DNA of 64,000 nucleotides from Paenibacillus riograndensis SBR5. GTDB lineage: Bacteria > Bacillota > Bacilli > Paenibacillales > Paenibacillaceae. A program made the position numbers and the translations under genes. Location of the stretch: assembly GCF_000981585.1 (NCBI RefSeq), contig NZ_LN831776.1, forward strand, positions 6,369,187 through 6,433,186. The letters run 5' to 3'. The notes under the pieces are model-generated. The model saw only the letters and a program-made list of their open reading frames with translations. It did no database searches and was not told where the DNA came from. Within the stretch, counting starts at the first letter, position 1, and each line of letters opens with the position of its first letter. This document shows, one piece after another, positions 9,235-17,274 of the stretch.

Positions 9235-9820
9235 TCACCTGACAGCCTCCCTTCGGGGAGGCTGTTTGTGCGTCCGGGGGATGAGAACCCGGGGGCGGGT
9301 TCGTTGGAGCATTCGCTTCGGGAGCTTCCGCTTCGCAATCAGCCGCTTGCCGGCTGCATCCCTCCCGGGACGTCACCTGGCAGCCTCCCTTCGGGGAGGC
9401 TGTTTGTGCGTCCGGGGGATGAGAACCCGGGCGCGGGTTCGTTGGAGCATTCGCTTCGGGAGCTTCCGCTTCGCAATCAGCCGCTTGCCGGCTGCATCCC
9501 TCCCGGGACGTCACCTGGCAGCCTCCCTTCGGGGAGGCTGTTTGTGCGTCCGGGGGATGAGAACCCGGGGGCGGGTTCGTTGGAGCATTCGCTTCGGGAG
9601 GGCCCGCTTCGCAATCAGCCGCTTGCGGGCTGCATCCCTCCCGGGACGTCACCTGGCAGCCTCCCTTCGGGGAGGCTGTTTGTGCGTCCGGGGGATGAGA
9701 ACCCGGGCGCGGGTTCGTTGGAGCATTCGCTTCGGGAGGGCCCGCTTCGCAATCAGCCGTAGGCTGCATCCCTCCCGGGACGTCACCTGACAGCCTCCCC
9801 TCGGGGAGGCTGTTTGTCGT
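9222..9820 (+). repeat. Tandem array: tRNA 3' end plus terminator, 138-bp period
   Basis: The segment TCCCTCCCGGGACGTCACCT, which is the 3' end of the tRNA gene and its trailer, recurs at 9221, 9359, 9497, 9635 and 9769 (periods 138, 138, 138 and 134). Each copy is followed by a GCCTCCC-TTCG-GGGAGGC hairpin with TTTGT, then GTGCGTCCGG, GGATGAGAAC and a GC-rich stretch ending CTTCGCAATCAGCCG. Only the first copy has a full tRNA, so the result is a tRNA gene with five serial terminators. Long open frames run through it on both strands but look like by-products of the repeat. Confidence 0.9.
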
Positions 9821-9859
9821 CGGAGGCAACAAGACGCTGATCAATGGGTTATAAACAAT

Positions 9860-9996
9860 TCTATTGCATTCTCTGCAATAGAATCGTTCAAATTGACGCT
9901 CGATGCGCATTCTATTGTATTTCATACAGTAGAAATTACCGATTCGGCTTCAAAATGGACGAAACGTATTTTTCTATTGCAGATAATACAGCAGAA
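9860..9996. repeat. Three 25-bp inverted repeats (TTCTATTGYA-N5-TRCARYAGAA)
   Basis: Arms of 10 bases around 5-base loops at 9860-9884 (perfect), 9910-9934 (one mismatch) and 9972-9996 (one mismatch), spaced 50 and 62 bases. A fourth copy is split by the IS: left arm AACAATTGCA at 10023-10032 and right arm TGCAATAGAT at 11697-11706. No gene lies between 9821 and 10037. The repeats could be operators, RNA hairpins or mobile repeats; the sequence does not decide. Confidence 0.85.
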
Positions 9997-10037
9997 ATGA
10001 AACAAGCCGGATTTTTAGCTCAAACAATTGCAGAAAA

Positions 10038-11691
10038 GAGTCAATTTCATAATTCAGTTTGCTGAATAGCAAGACTCGGCCAAAATCTAAGGTCATTTTT
10101 TAAAAAATCAGGCCACTTGCTGGGAGTTGCGTAACCGCTGGTTTAACTTGTCTAGCGCAAACTTGCTGAGATTGTAAGCTAGTGTACTGAGCTGGAAATC
10201 AACTCTTGCCCGGACGCCGCGGTGACGCGTACGTTTCATGCCAAAATACTCTTTAAGATATGCAAAAACTCGCTCCACTGCCGTACGCTTCTTGTACAGC
10301 TCTGTAAAGCTCTCGCTACCTCTTGCGGGATAGGTGTGCTTGCGTAAATCCGTTTGTATGCGGATTTTAAACACCTTTTGGCAGCCGGAACCGGAAAGTG
10401 GACAGTCTTTGCACTGGCTCGGCTGGGTATACTTCAGCGTTTCGTACTTGGCATCAAAACTGTCGTAGCGGTAGGTATGCCCCTGTGAGCATACGGGATT
10501 GTAGTCCGAGTTCATTCCCTTGGGCGGCTCTTTGTGGTGAATCATTGGAATCGTAGGATAGGCGCCTAACGAATGAATCAACTGGTAGATGGCTGCGCTG
10601 TCGTACCCTTTGTCTCCCAAGACATGCTTTACGTTTAACCTAGGAAACTTCAGGAGCAGGCCTTTGAGAAGGATAACCGCCATGCGCTGGTCATTCAAAT
10701 TCGCCGAACTCCATAAGCCACTAAGAATATACTGACAGTCCGCATCGACCAGCAGATTTGCCTTGAACCCGTAATAACTGGTAAGTCTACCTTTCGCATT
10801 TTTCTTGTCACAACGCGCGGCATGCCGGGGTAATGCTGCAAGCAATTCATCGTACGTGTAGGGCAGCATCTGTTCAATGGTTTTCTCAAACGGTCCTAGG
10901 CTCTCTTCATAAGCTTCCCGTTCCTTGCGCCGACGTTCCTTTTCTTCAGCAGAAGGACGTCCAGGCGGGTAGACGGGTTTTTTGGGCCGCTCGTCCACAG
11001 GCTCGGACTCGGGCTCGGTGAGTTCTAGCTGCAGCTGCTGAGCCACCGGAGCATCACTTGGCTTTTTAGCACGGCGGGCCGCGCGGCGTTTGGATGCAGC
11101 TTCGCTAAATAGGCTATCCCAAGCCTCAACGATAGAGGAATCCAAAGCGAGATGCATACCCGTAACGAACTCTTCCTCCAGGGCGGACAGCACCAGAGTA
11201 TCCTGAAGGTCCTCGAGCATGCCCGTTTGCTCAAGCACATGAATCAAACGGGAGTACGAGGCTTCGCTCGGGATGCGGTTGGAACCGGTGAACCGGCACT
11301 GCACCCGAAATTCCTCGCTGAATCGAAGTCGCCGGACCAACGCGGATACAAACTCGATGCCCTCCATTTTTGCGATGAGCAGCGAGTAGATCATCGCGGG
11401 TACGTTTAGTTCTTCCGGCCGCCCACGGTTGTTCTTTTTTCCAAGCGCGTGCAAGACCGGAGCGAGATTTAAGTGTTCAAAGATCTGACTGTATTTATCT
11501 TCCGGTCGCATCAGCAACAAATCCTCAAAGGAAAACAGCTCTTCTTGCCGAATAGAATACATGGGGATTACCTCTTTTCATTCTCGGATGTTGGTTTGGT
11601 CACCTATATCTTCGAGATTTGGGGAGGTACTCCCTTTTCTATGCTCAAAAAAACCAATCCTAGCAAGGGTTTTGAATTATGAAATTGTCTC
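10038..11691 (-). mobile_element. IS element (IS4/IS1182-like), complete, with 5-bp target duplication
   Basis: The 1654-bp element is bounded by 19-bp imperfect inverted repeats: GAGTCAATTTCATAATTCA at 10038-10056, and GAGACAATTTCATAATTCA as the reverse complement of 11673-11691 (one mismatch). It is flanked by a GAAAA direct repeat at 10033-10037 and 11692-11696. It holds one intact transposase gene. The GAAAA duplicated at insertion is the 5-base loop of an inverted repeat. Confidence 0.88.
10108..11562 (-). CDS. DDE transposase of the IS4/IS1182 group
   Basis: The 484-residue protein has an N-terminal DUF772-type region (PAMIYSLLIAKMEGIEFVSA) and a split DDE catalytic domain. Acidic residues sit in LALDSSIVEAWDS and VLGDKGYDSAAIY, and the C-terminal motif YKKRTAVERVFAYLK fits the Y-(2)-R-(3)-E-(6)-K signature of the IS4 superfamily. 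A CxxC..C cluster (QCKDCPLSGSGC) lies before the YREK block, as in many IS1182-type transposases. A Lys/Arg-rich insert sits at about residues 155-225. The frame is intact, so the element may be active. Confidence 0.9.
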   Translation of the reverse strand: MYSIRQEELFSFEDLLLMRPEDKYSQIFEHLNLAPVLHALGKKNNRGRPEELNVPAMIYSLLIAKMEGIEFVSALVRRLRFSEEFRVQCRFTGSNRIPSEASYSRLIHVLEQTGMLEDLQDTLVLSALEEEFVTGMHLALDSSIVEAWDSLFSEAASKRRAARRAKKPSDAPVAQQLQLELTEPESEPVDERPKKPVYPPGRPSAEEKERRRKEREAYEESLGPFEKTIEQMLPYTYDELLAALPRHAARCDKKNAKGRLTSYYGFKANLLVDADCQYILSGLWSSANLNDQRMAVILLKGLLLKFPRLNVKHVLGDKGYDSAAIYQLIHSLGAYPTIPMIHHKEPPKGMNSDYNPVCSQGHTYRYDSFDAKYETLKYTQPSQCKDCPLSGSGCQKVFKIRIQTDLRKHTYPARGSESFTELYKKRTAVERVFAYLKEYFGMKRTRHRGVRARVDFQLSTLAYNLSKFALDKLNQRLRNSQQVA

Positions 11692-11862
11692 GAAAATGCA
11701 ATAGATTCGCCTTCCGGGCGGCTACAAGGCAATGCCGAGAGCATGCGCCCTTCCATGCGCAATAGATCCACTAGAGAACTGTCGAAATTTGTAGCATGTA
11801 TGGAATTCTTTCATTTTAGTATTATCAACAATTTTAAGCAATTGTATATTTTCCGTAAACTA

Positions 11863-11901
11863 AACCGGGTGCCGCCCCTTTATCAAGGACGGCACCCGGT
11901 T
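11863..11901 (-). terminator. Intrinsic terminator after pstA
   Basis: Perfect 12-bp stem AACCGGGTGCCG / CGGCACCCGGTT followed on the minus strand by TTAGTTT. It closes the pst operon directly after pstA. The 160 bases between it and the IS hold no gene that I can see. Confidence 0.85.
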
Positions 11902-11927
11902 CAAGAAAAACAGATAACTTCAGCTGT

Positions 11928-12803
11928 TCAGCGTCCCCGGCGACGTCCGAGCCACAGCGGGAAGCGGAACATAAAATTGATCAGCAGCACTACAAACACC
12001 AGCACAGCCGCAGATTTGTCGGCAATCTGCCGCGCATCCTCCACGATGGCCTCAGACTGCACATACCACAGATGCACTGCCAGCGTCTCACCCGGCGAGA
12101 ACAGATTGAAATCCCACATCTCTCCCGAGGTGCTGAGACCCGCCGTCAGAATAATAACAGCCGACTCGCCGAAGGCGCGTCCGGCCACAAGACAGACACC
12201 CGTCACAATCGCCGGCATGGCTACCGGCAACACCACCTTGCGGATGACATGGAACTTGGTCATCCCGAGGGCATAGCCGGCCTCACGGATCTCTCCGGGA
12301 ACGGCGCGCACCGCTTCTTCCGTGACCCGGGCCAGCATAGGCAGGTTGAGCAGCGCCAGGCTGACTCCCCCGCCGAGAATGGTCAGTCCCACGTTGAAGT
12401 ATTCGGCGAAGATGGCGAGGCCGAGCAGCCCGAATACAATAGAAGGAACCGAGGACAACGACTCTACGCAGATGCGCAGCGCGCCGGTAAAGCGGTTGTC
12501 CGGCGCATATTCCGCCATATAAATCCCGGCTCCGATACCGATCGGAATCGAAATCAGCAGAGAGATGAACAGAATATAGAAGGAGTTGAACAGCACCGGG
12601 CCAATGCCGCCTCCGGCATCGATTTCCTCCGGCTGCTTGATCAGGAAGTCCGGTCTCAGCGAAGGCAGACCTTTGCTCAGAATGGTGAAGAGCAGCCAGA
12701 AAATCAGCAGCATGACCAGAGCGCCCAAAGTGTAAAAAGCGATGTTTGCGATTTTATTGTTCCGCTGGGAACGGGCCGTATGGCGGGTACGGGTGAAATT
12801 CAT
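11928..12803 (-). CDS. pstA: PstA, phosphate ABC transporter permease
   Basis: One of the two membrane subunits of the high-affinity phosphate importer. The 291-residue protein has six predicted membrane segments (first at about residues 25-50) and the permease EAA-type loop EEAVRAVPGEIREAGYALGM followed by TKFHVIRKVVLPVAMPAIVTG. It overlaps the end of pstC by 4 bases (ATGA), so the two are translationally coupled. It is the last gene of the operon; the ATPase gene pstB, which usually follows, is not here. Confidence 0.93.
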   Translation of the reverse strand: MNFTRTRHTARSQRNNKIANIAFYTLGALVMLLIFWLLFTILSKGLPSLRPDFLIKQPEEIDAGGGIGPVLFNSFYILFISLLISIPIGIGAGIYMAEYAPDNRFTGALRICVESLSSVPSIVFGLLGLAIFAEYFNVGLTILGGGVSLALLNLPMLARVTEEAVRAVPGEIREAGYALGMTKFHVIRKVVLPVAMPAIVTGVCLVAGRAFGESAVIILTAGLSTSGEMWDFNLFSPGETLAVHLWYVQSEAIVEDARQIADKSAAVLVFVVLLINFMFRFPLWLGRRRGR

Positions 12804-13750
12804 GCCGCATCCCTCCTTTTCCGGCCTAATATGCGGATGATGAGGATCAGCACAAACGAAATTAACAGCAGCAGAAAGGCCATCATATGCAGCGCATAGT
12901 TCCAGGTGGAGTCAAATTCGACATTGGAGATTTGCATCACGATGTTGCTGGTCAGCACCGAAGATGGTGTGAACAGTGACTTGGCCAGCTGCGGCGTGTT
13001 GCCGATCACCATGACCACGGCCATCGTCTCGCCGACTGCACGGGTCATGCCCAGAATAACTGCAGAGATAATGCCTCTGCTGGCCGCGGGCAGAACAACA
13101 CGCATAATAACCTGCAGGCGGGTGGAGCCGAGGGCATAGGCTGCATCGCGGTATTTGCGCGGAACGGCAACGATGGCATCATCGCTGATCCGGCAAATGG
13201 TCGGGAGCACCATCAAGGCAAGCACAAGCGCAGCAGCAAGCAGGCCATCCCCGAGCCCCTCACCGCTGACTCTGCGCAGAAAAGGCAATAACACGGTCAG
13301 CCCCAGATAGCCGTATACAATAGAAGGAATGCCGACCAGCAAATCGAGCACCGGCCGGATAAAGCTAGTGAGCCATTTCGGAGCGATCTCCGCACAGAGC
13401 ACAGCCATTCCCACCGAGACTGGCACCGCGATGAGCAGCGTCAGGGCTGTCAGCGATAATGTATTTACAATAAAGGCAGCGGCGCCAAAGGCTTCCTCTT
13501 CCGGGCTCCAGTTGAACGAGAAGAAGAAATCCAGCGGCGAGATGTTGTCGAATAGAAGCAGCGCCGTTTTGCCGATGAATACAATGACAAGTCCAAGCAC
13601 CAGACAAAGTGCAAGGATGCTGAACAGAAAATAATAACGAAACATGGTGTTGCTGAACAAGTGCCTGTTGTGGCGTTTGGCGCTTATGCCGCCTTCTGCA
13701 AGGCTGCCCTTCTGTGCCCTCGATGCCAGGTTCTGGACCGGTGCCCCCAT
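12800..13750 (-). CDS. pstC: PstC, phosphate ABC transporter permease
   Basis: The partner permease of PstA. Six membrane segments follow a cytoplasmic N-terminal stretch of about 35 residues; the coupling loop reads DDAIVAVPRKYRDAAYALGS, followed by TRLQVIMRVVLPAASRGI. The ATG at 13750 (MGAPVQNLASRAQ) has AGGAGGGAAAG in front; an upstream in-frame start at 13813 has no ribosome binding site. The gap to pstS is 93 bases. Confidence 0.93.
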   Translation of the reverse strand: MGAPVQNLASRAQKGSLAEGGISAKRHNRHLFSNTMFRYYFLFSILALCLVLGLVIVFIGKTALLLFDNISPLDFFFSFNWSPEEEAFGAAAFIVNTLSLTALTLLIAVPVSVGMAVLCAEIAPKWLTSFIRPVLDLLVGIPSIVYGYLGLTVLLPFLRRVSGEGLGDGLLAAALVLALMVLPTICRISDDAIVAVPRKYRDAAYALGSTRLQVIMRVVLPAASRGIISAVILGMTRAVGETMAVVMVIGNTPQLAKSLFTPSSVLTSNIVMQISNVEFDSTWNYALHMMAFLLLLISFVLILIIRILGRKRRDAA

Positions 13751-13843
13751 ACTTTCCCTCCTGTAAGCGGCCACCCCCGCATGATATCGGAGCTGGCCGC
13801 TGTTACCGTTCAATATATGTTTATGATCCCTAGAGACTTACAC

Positions 13844-14707
13844 TTAACCCTTCATTGCAGCAATCGGAATGAATTTAAGCTTCTTCAAAGAACCGTTCTG
13901 GAACTTTTTGCTCTGCACATAATCAATGAATTCCTTGGTTGCGCCGGTAGGCTGGCCTTTAGTCATGTAGTAGCCGTAAGCCCAAATCTTGTACGAACCG
14001 TTAATGACATTATCTGTAGTTGCTGCCACACCGTTGAATTTCACAGCCTTGATGTCGCTGCCGCTTACATAGACAAGGTCAATGTAGCCGATGGCGTTAG
14101 GAGTTGTAGCAACAGCTGTTTTCATGTCACCGCTTGAGCCGGTTTCCTTGTAATTCTTCTCTTTCTTCACGATATCTCCGCCAGCCAGGGCCTTGGCCTG
14201 GTAGTTGACACGGGTACCGGAACCGAAGGCGCGGGTAACTACTACAATGCTGGCATCCGATCCGCCGACTTCTTTCCAGTTGGTGATTTTACCGGAGTAA
14301 ATACCTTGCAGCTGTTCTGTGGTCAGGTTGTCTACACCTACATTTTTGTTGACGATGGTGGCAAAAGGAATAACGGCTACCTTGTTGGCCACTTGTCCGT
14401 CAAAAGCTTTGAAACCGGGAACGTCGATGCTGGCATCCCAGTCGCATGCGCCGATGTCGGCAATGCCCTTCTTCACAGCCTGCGGTCCGGTTACAGAACC
14501 TTTACCGGAAGCGGCGATTTTGACTTTCGGGTGCAGCTTCTGGAATTCCTTGGCGGCCTGCAGGGTCAGCGGAAGCAGTGCAGTCGATCCGTTGACGGTA
14601 ATTTTACCTTTTAGAGAGTCAGCTGCGGCCGCGATTCCGGCAAAAGATGCAGTTACTGCGATGACAGCGGTCAATGCTGTGACTGTTAATTTTTTGAAAA
14701 CCTTCAT
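13844..14707 (-). CDS. pstS: PstS, phosphate-binding protein, secreted type
   Basis: Substrate-binding subunit of the phosphate importer. The mature protein opens KGKITVNGSTALLPL, the usual phosphate-binding start, and contains GSVTGPQAVKKGIADIGACD and VTRAFGSGTRVNY, family signatures for phosphate contacts. The signal peptide (residues 1-28) ends SFAGIAAAAD and has no cysteine, so it predicts signal peptidase I cleavage rather than a lipoprotein anchor. That is unusual for a Gram-positive binding protein. GAGGAG precedes the ATG. Confidence 0.92.
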   Translation of the reverse strand: MKVFKKLTVTALTAVIAVTASFAGIAAAADSLKGKITVNGSTALLPLTLQAAKEFQKLHPKVKIAASGKGSVTGPQAVKKGIADIGACDWDASIDVPGFKAFDGQVANKVAVIPFATIVNKNVGVDNLTTEQLQGIYSGKITNWKEVGGSDASIVVVTRAFGSGTRVNYQAKALAGGDIVKKEKNYKETGSSGDMKTAVATTPNAIGYIDLVYVSGSDIKAVKFNGVAATTDNVINGSYKIWAYGYYMTKGQPTGATKEFIDYVQSKKFQNGSLKKLKFIPIAAMKG

Positions 14708-14758
14708 GAATAATTTCTCCTCTCGGCGATTGCGCCGTTATATTGTGTAGGTTATGCC

Positions 14759-16186
14759 TTAGTCGGTTGATCTCGAGAGCTGGAGAGCTTTGCCGCTCTG
14801 AATTGCCAGCACCTTGCCGTCGCTGATAACAGCGAGCTTGCTGCCGTCTTTCGATACCGCTACTTCCGAAACATCTTCGGTGGAGTGGAACAGCACAGTT
14901 TTACCGCCGCTGCCGTCGATGGAATAGACAGATGTGCTTCCGTCTGCCGCGATACCGGAAACGATCAAGCCTGAAGCTATACCAGTAACCCATGTTGGTT
15001 CAACGTCAAGGGCGATGCTGCTGATGGTGCCGTCCGTCCCAATGGATTTTAGCGTATTGGCTGCATTGCCGTCCGGATCAGCGCTCAGGTACACCACGCT
15101 GCCATTCGCCAGAATTTCCGGATACAGCTTGTTGTCCAGTGCTGTGGTCAGGGCTGCAGGCTTCGCATCTTTGGCGGCAAGGTCCAGCTTATAGATCTGC
15201 TCCCCAGCTTTGCTGAAGTCTACGGTAAGTGAATCTTCGGTGCTGTCGGCATCATTTTTAGCCACGCCTGTTACGTTCACAATGTACACGGCACTTTTGG
15301 CATCGGAAGACAGACGCAGCTCTGATTTGTTCTCTACCTTGTCTTCAAGCACTGCTTTGACGACTCCGGTCTCCACGGAGATTTGAGCAATCTTCTCCTG
15401 CTTGTCCCCCTGGATGAAGTAGATTGTCTTGCCGTCCGCCGACCAGACCAGATCTGTTTTCACGCTGGTGTCGGTCCCGAGGGAAGAGATGGCTCCACTG
15501 GCGAGATTGATCAGCTTGAGCTGGCCTGTCTCATCGGTGAACGCGCCCCATTTCTGATCGGTAGAAACCGCGAAATCCGATGCGCTGCTATTGGAAGAGA
15601 AAATTTCATAATCGCCAGGGTAAGCGTTGAATTTGAAAAGCTGGGCGGTTTCGGAATCGCTTTTGTTCGCAATGATGCTTCCGTCTGCATTCCAATGAAG
15701 GGTATCGAACTGCCCTTCCGGACGGGCAAAGCTCAGAATGGTCTGGTCTTCAGCCTGTAGTTCTCCGCCAAGGGCAGTAACCAGCTTGGTCAGCTCTACG
15801 TAGGCCTTGCCATTATAAATTACAGGAGCAACGGTGAACTGCTGTGCCGCACCATCCACTTGATAACCTTTTGCACCTGCCTTAATGATTACATTATGTA
15901 GTCCTTTGCTGTCGTTCAGTTCAAAACCGCTGCTGCTTAAGATCAGCTTGGCTCCAAGCTCACCGGCCACCTGATTCAGCGAATACAGCTTGTAACCGCC
16001 GCTGTTAATGGTACTGAGTGCAACCGGCGTTCCGTTCACAGACCAGGTCATGCTGCTTTCCTTGACTGATGCAGTATTTACGGCGGCTGCATTAGCGCTG
16101 CTGCTTGTTGCCGCAATACTTCCCGCTCCTCCTGCAACGAGAATTGCTGAAGCTAAAGCCGCGCTGAACCATTTACTATTTCTCAA
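14759..16186 (-). CDS. Exported protein with stalk domain and beta-propeller
   Basis: The 475-residue protein has a signal peptide ending in an Ala-rich stretch near residue 34. Next comes a copper-amine-oxidase-N-like 'stalk' domain (about 45-155; MTWSVNGTPVALSTI..YKLYSLNQVAGELGAKL and YNGKAYVELTKLVTALGGEL). The C-terminal part (160-475) consists of TolB/WD40-like blades (SADGKTIYFIQGDKQ, LSSDAKSAVYIVN, VSKDGSKLAVISDGK). Such proteins act outside the cell, but the ligand is unknown. The start is TTG with AAGGGTGAG upstream. It lies 51 bases upstream of pstS on the same strand, so a shared transcript and a phosphate-related or envelope role are possible. Confidence 0.75.
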   Translation of the reverse strand: MRNSKWFSAALASAILVAGGAGSIAATSSSANAAAVNTASVKESSMTWSVNGTPVALSTINSGGYKLYSLNQVAGELGAKLILSSSGFELNDSKGLHNVIIKAGAKGYQVDGAAQQFTVAPVIYNGKAYVELTKLVTALGGELQAEDQTILSFARPEGQFDTLHWNADGSIIANKSDSETAQLFKFNAYPGDYEIFSSNSSASDFAVSTDQKWGAFTDETGQLKLINLASGAISSLGTDTSVKTDLVWSADGKTIYFIQGDKQEKIAQISVETGVVKAVLEDKVENKSELRLSSDAKSAVYIVNVTGVAKNDADSTEDSLTVDFSKAGEQIYKLDLAAKDAKPAALTTALDNKLYPEILANGSVVYLSADPDGNAANTLKSIGTDGTISSIALDVEPTWVTGIASGLIVSGIAADGSTSVYSIDGSGGKTVLFHSTEDVSEVAVSKDGSKLAVISDGKVLAIQSGKALQLSRSTD

Positions 16187-16307
16187 TTAGACTCACCCTT
16201 TTCCTATAGGTAACTGCTAATGCTATTTTCATCTACGAATGTCAATTCTGTTCGAGAGGAATGTTATGGAAATATTAACTGATGATGAATGGCGTACAGC
16301 TTGCATC

Positions 16308-16342
16308 AAAAAAAGACCGCCCCTGAAATATCAGAGTCGGCC
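16308..16342 (-). terminator. Intrinsic terminator after the lipoprotein gene
   Basis: Minus-strand stem GGCCGACTCTGA / TCAGGGGCGGTC (one mismatch, two G-T pairs) followed by TTTTTTT. Confidence 0.8.
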
Positions 16343-16399
16343 TCAAGGTAAATTGTAGATGAAAAGAGGGCTAGAATTGCGGAAAATAACGGAGGAATG

Positions 16400-16843
16400 T
16401 TAATTCTCAATCCACGTAACGATAATTTCGGCACTGCCTGGATTCGAATCCGAACGGGTGCCAATAATAGAATAGGAGTAGGCGTTTGGAACTTTGCCGT
16501 TAATAATCATGTTGTTCCTGTCGACAATCTGCGTCCCGCGTTTCAGAGCCTTGTCGTTTACATACTTCTGATAGGTGCTCCCGAGTGCATCCATGCTCTC
16601 CTGCGTTTCATAGACCAGCATGGAGGATTTCTTTCCGTCCACCGCCTTACCTTCCGTTAACGTAATCCCCGCACCGGCTGGAATCGGCAAATCCCCGGGA
16701 AGATATTGCGGCTTGTCCACATTCTCTTCTGCCAAAGTGCGGAAATGACTACCGTCTGCTTCTCCTCCGGGATTGCCGCATGCACTAAGCCCCACGGCTG
16801 CCGCAAGCACCAGCAGGGGAAGCGCAACCTTCTTGTCGGCCAT
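16400..16843 (-). CDS. Small lipoprotein of unknown function
   Basis: A 147-residue protein starting MADKKVALPLLVLAAAVG, with the lipobox LSAC around residue 21 predicting lipid attachment at the outer face of the membrane. The rest (LTEGKAVDGKKSSMLVYETQ; GSTYQKYVNDKALKRG) has no domain I recognise. The ATG at 16843 has GGAGGAG eight bases upstream and gives a proper signal peptide; the longer frame to 16900 would bury it. It is a single gene with its own terminator. Confidence 0.75.
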   Translation of the reverse strand: MADKKVALPLLVLAAAVGLSACGNPGGEADGSHFRTLAEENVDKPQYLPGDLPIPAGAGITLTEGKAVDGKKSSMLVYETQESMDALGSTYQKYVNDKALKRGTQIVDRNNMIINGKVPNAYSYSIIGTRSDSNPGSAEIIVTWIEN

Positions 16844-17007
16844 CTTTCTAACTCCTCCTCCATGGTCTGTATTACAATCAGAACACTTGTTCATACCCAT
16901 AATTACCCTGTACTTCCACGGATTAAAACCCGATTTGCTAAAATTTTAAAAAAATCTTTACTTATATAAACTAAACTTAAAAATATACAAACAGGGAAAC
17001 GTGGCGG

Positions 17008-17132
17008 AAGAAAAGTTTGGAAATGTAGGAGCGGTAGCGTCCGCCTTTGTCTGCGGATTTCCACCGCGAACAGCGGTACAAATCAAGAAATCTGCAGACA
17101 ACAGTGGCCGGAAGTCCAAACATTCTCTGGAG
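17008..17132 (+). repeat. Hairpin repeat element, copy 1
   Basis: About 125 bases that recur at 19104-19229 with roughly 90% identity. It is built of nested inverted repeats: outer AGTTTGGA / TCCAAACA, middle GTCTGCGGATTT / AAATCTGCAGAC (one mismatch), inner ACCGC-GAACA-GCGGT. It fills most of the 431-base gap between the lipoprotein and the ABC operon. A 50-codon frame from GTG 17001 crosses it, but substitutions between the copies are mostly amino-acid changing, so I do not call a gene. Confidence 0.75.
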
Positions 17133-17226
17133 TTACGACCAATCCCGAAATAGAAAAATCACAAGTTTAATCTATATAGTCGTCATTACCGAAAAAGCGG
17201 TTTACAACTGCAAGGAATTGATCTAA

Positions 17227-17250
17227 TATAATGAGTGAGTACTCACTCAT
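17227..17250 (+). promoter_or_regulatory. Promoter -10 box with a 20-bp palindromic TetR-type operator
   Basis: TATAAT at 17227-17232 runs into the perfect palindrome ATGAGTGAGTACTCACTCAT (17231-17250), 25 bases before the ABC ATPase start. TetR-family repressors bind such sites, and a TetR gene lies two genes downstream. The -35 is unclear; TTTACA lies at 17201-17206 with long spacing. Confidence 0.75.
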
Positions 17251-17274
17251 AATTATGGAATCGAGGAGATTGAC

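Noticed and set aside
9222..9820. CRISPR array
   Set aside because: Repeat units are 138 bases long and contiguous without unique spacers; no cas genes nearby. The 23-, 40- and 51-base arrays were rejected for the same reason.
9087..9925. Long minus-strand frames across the tRNA and its repeat array
   Set aside because: They translate the antisense of tRNA-Arg and the 138-bp repeats (phrases like GGIRTPDRALRRRMLYPAEL are well-known antisense-tRNA artefacts) and lack a ribosome binding site.
11697..11860. Partial tRNA-like sequence (GAGCATGCGCC) right of the IS
   Set aside because: Only about a dozen bases match the tRNA-Arg D/anticodon region; no cloverleaf can be built.
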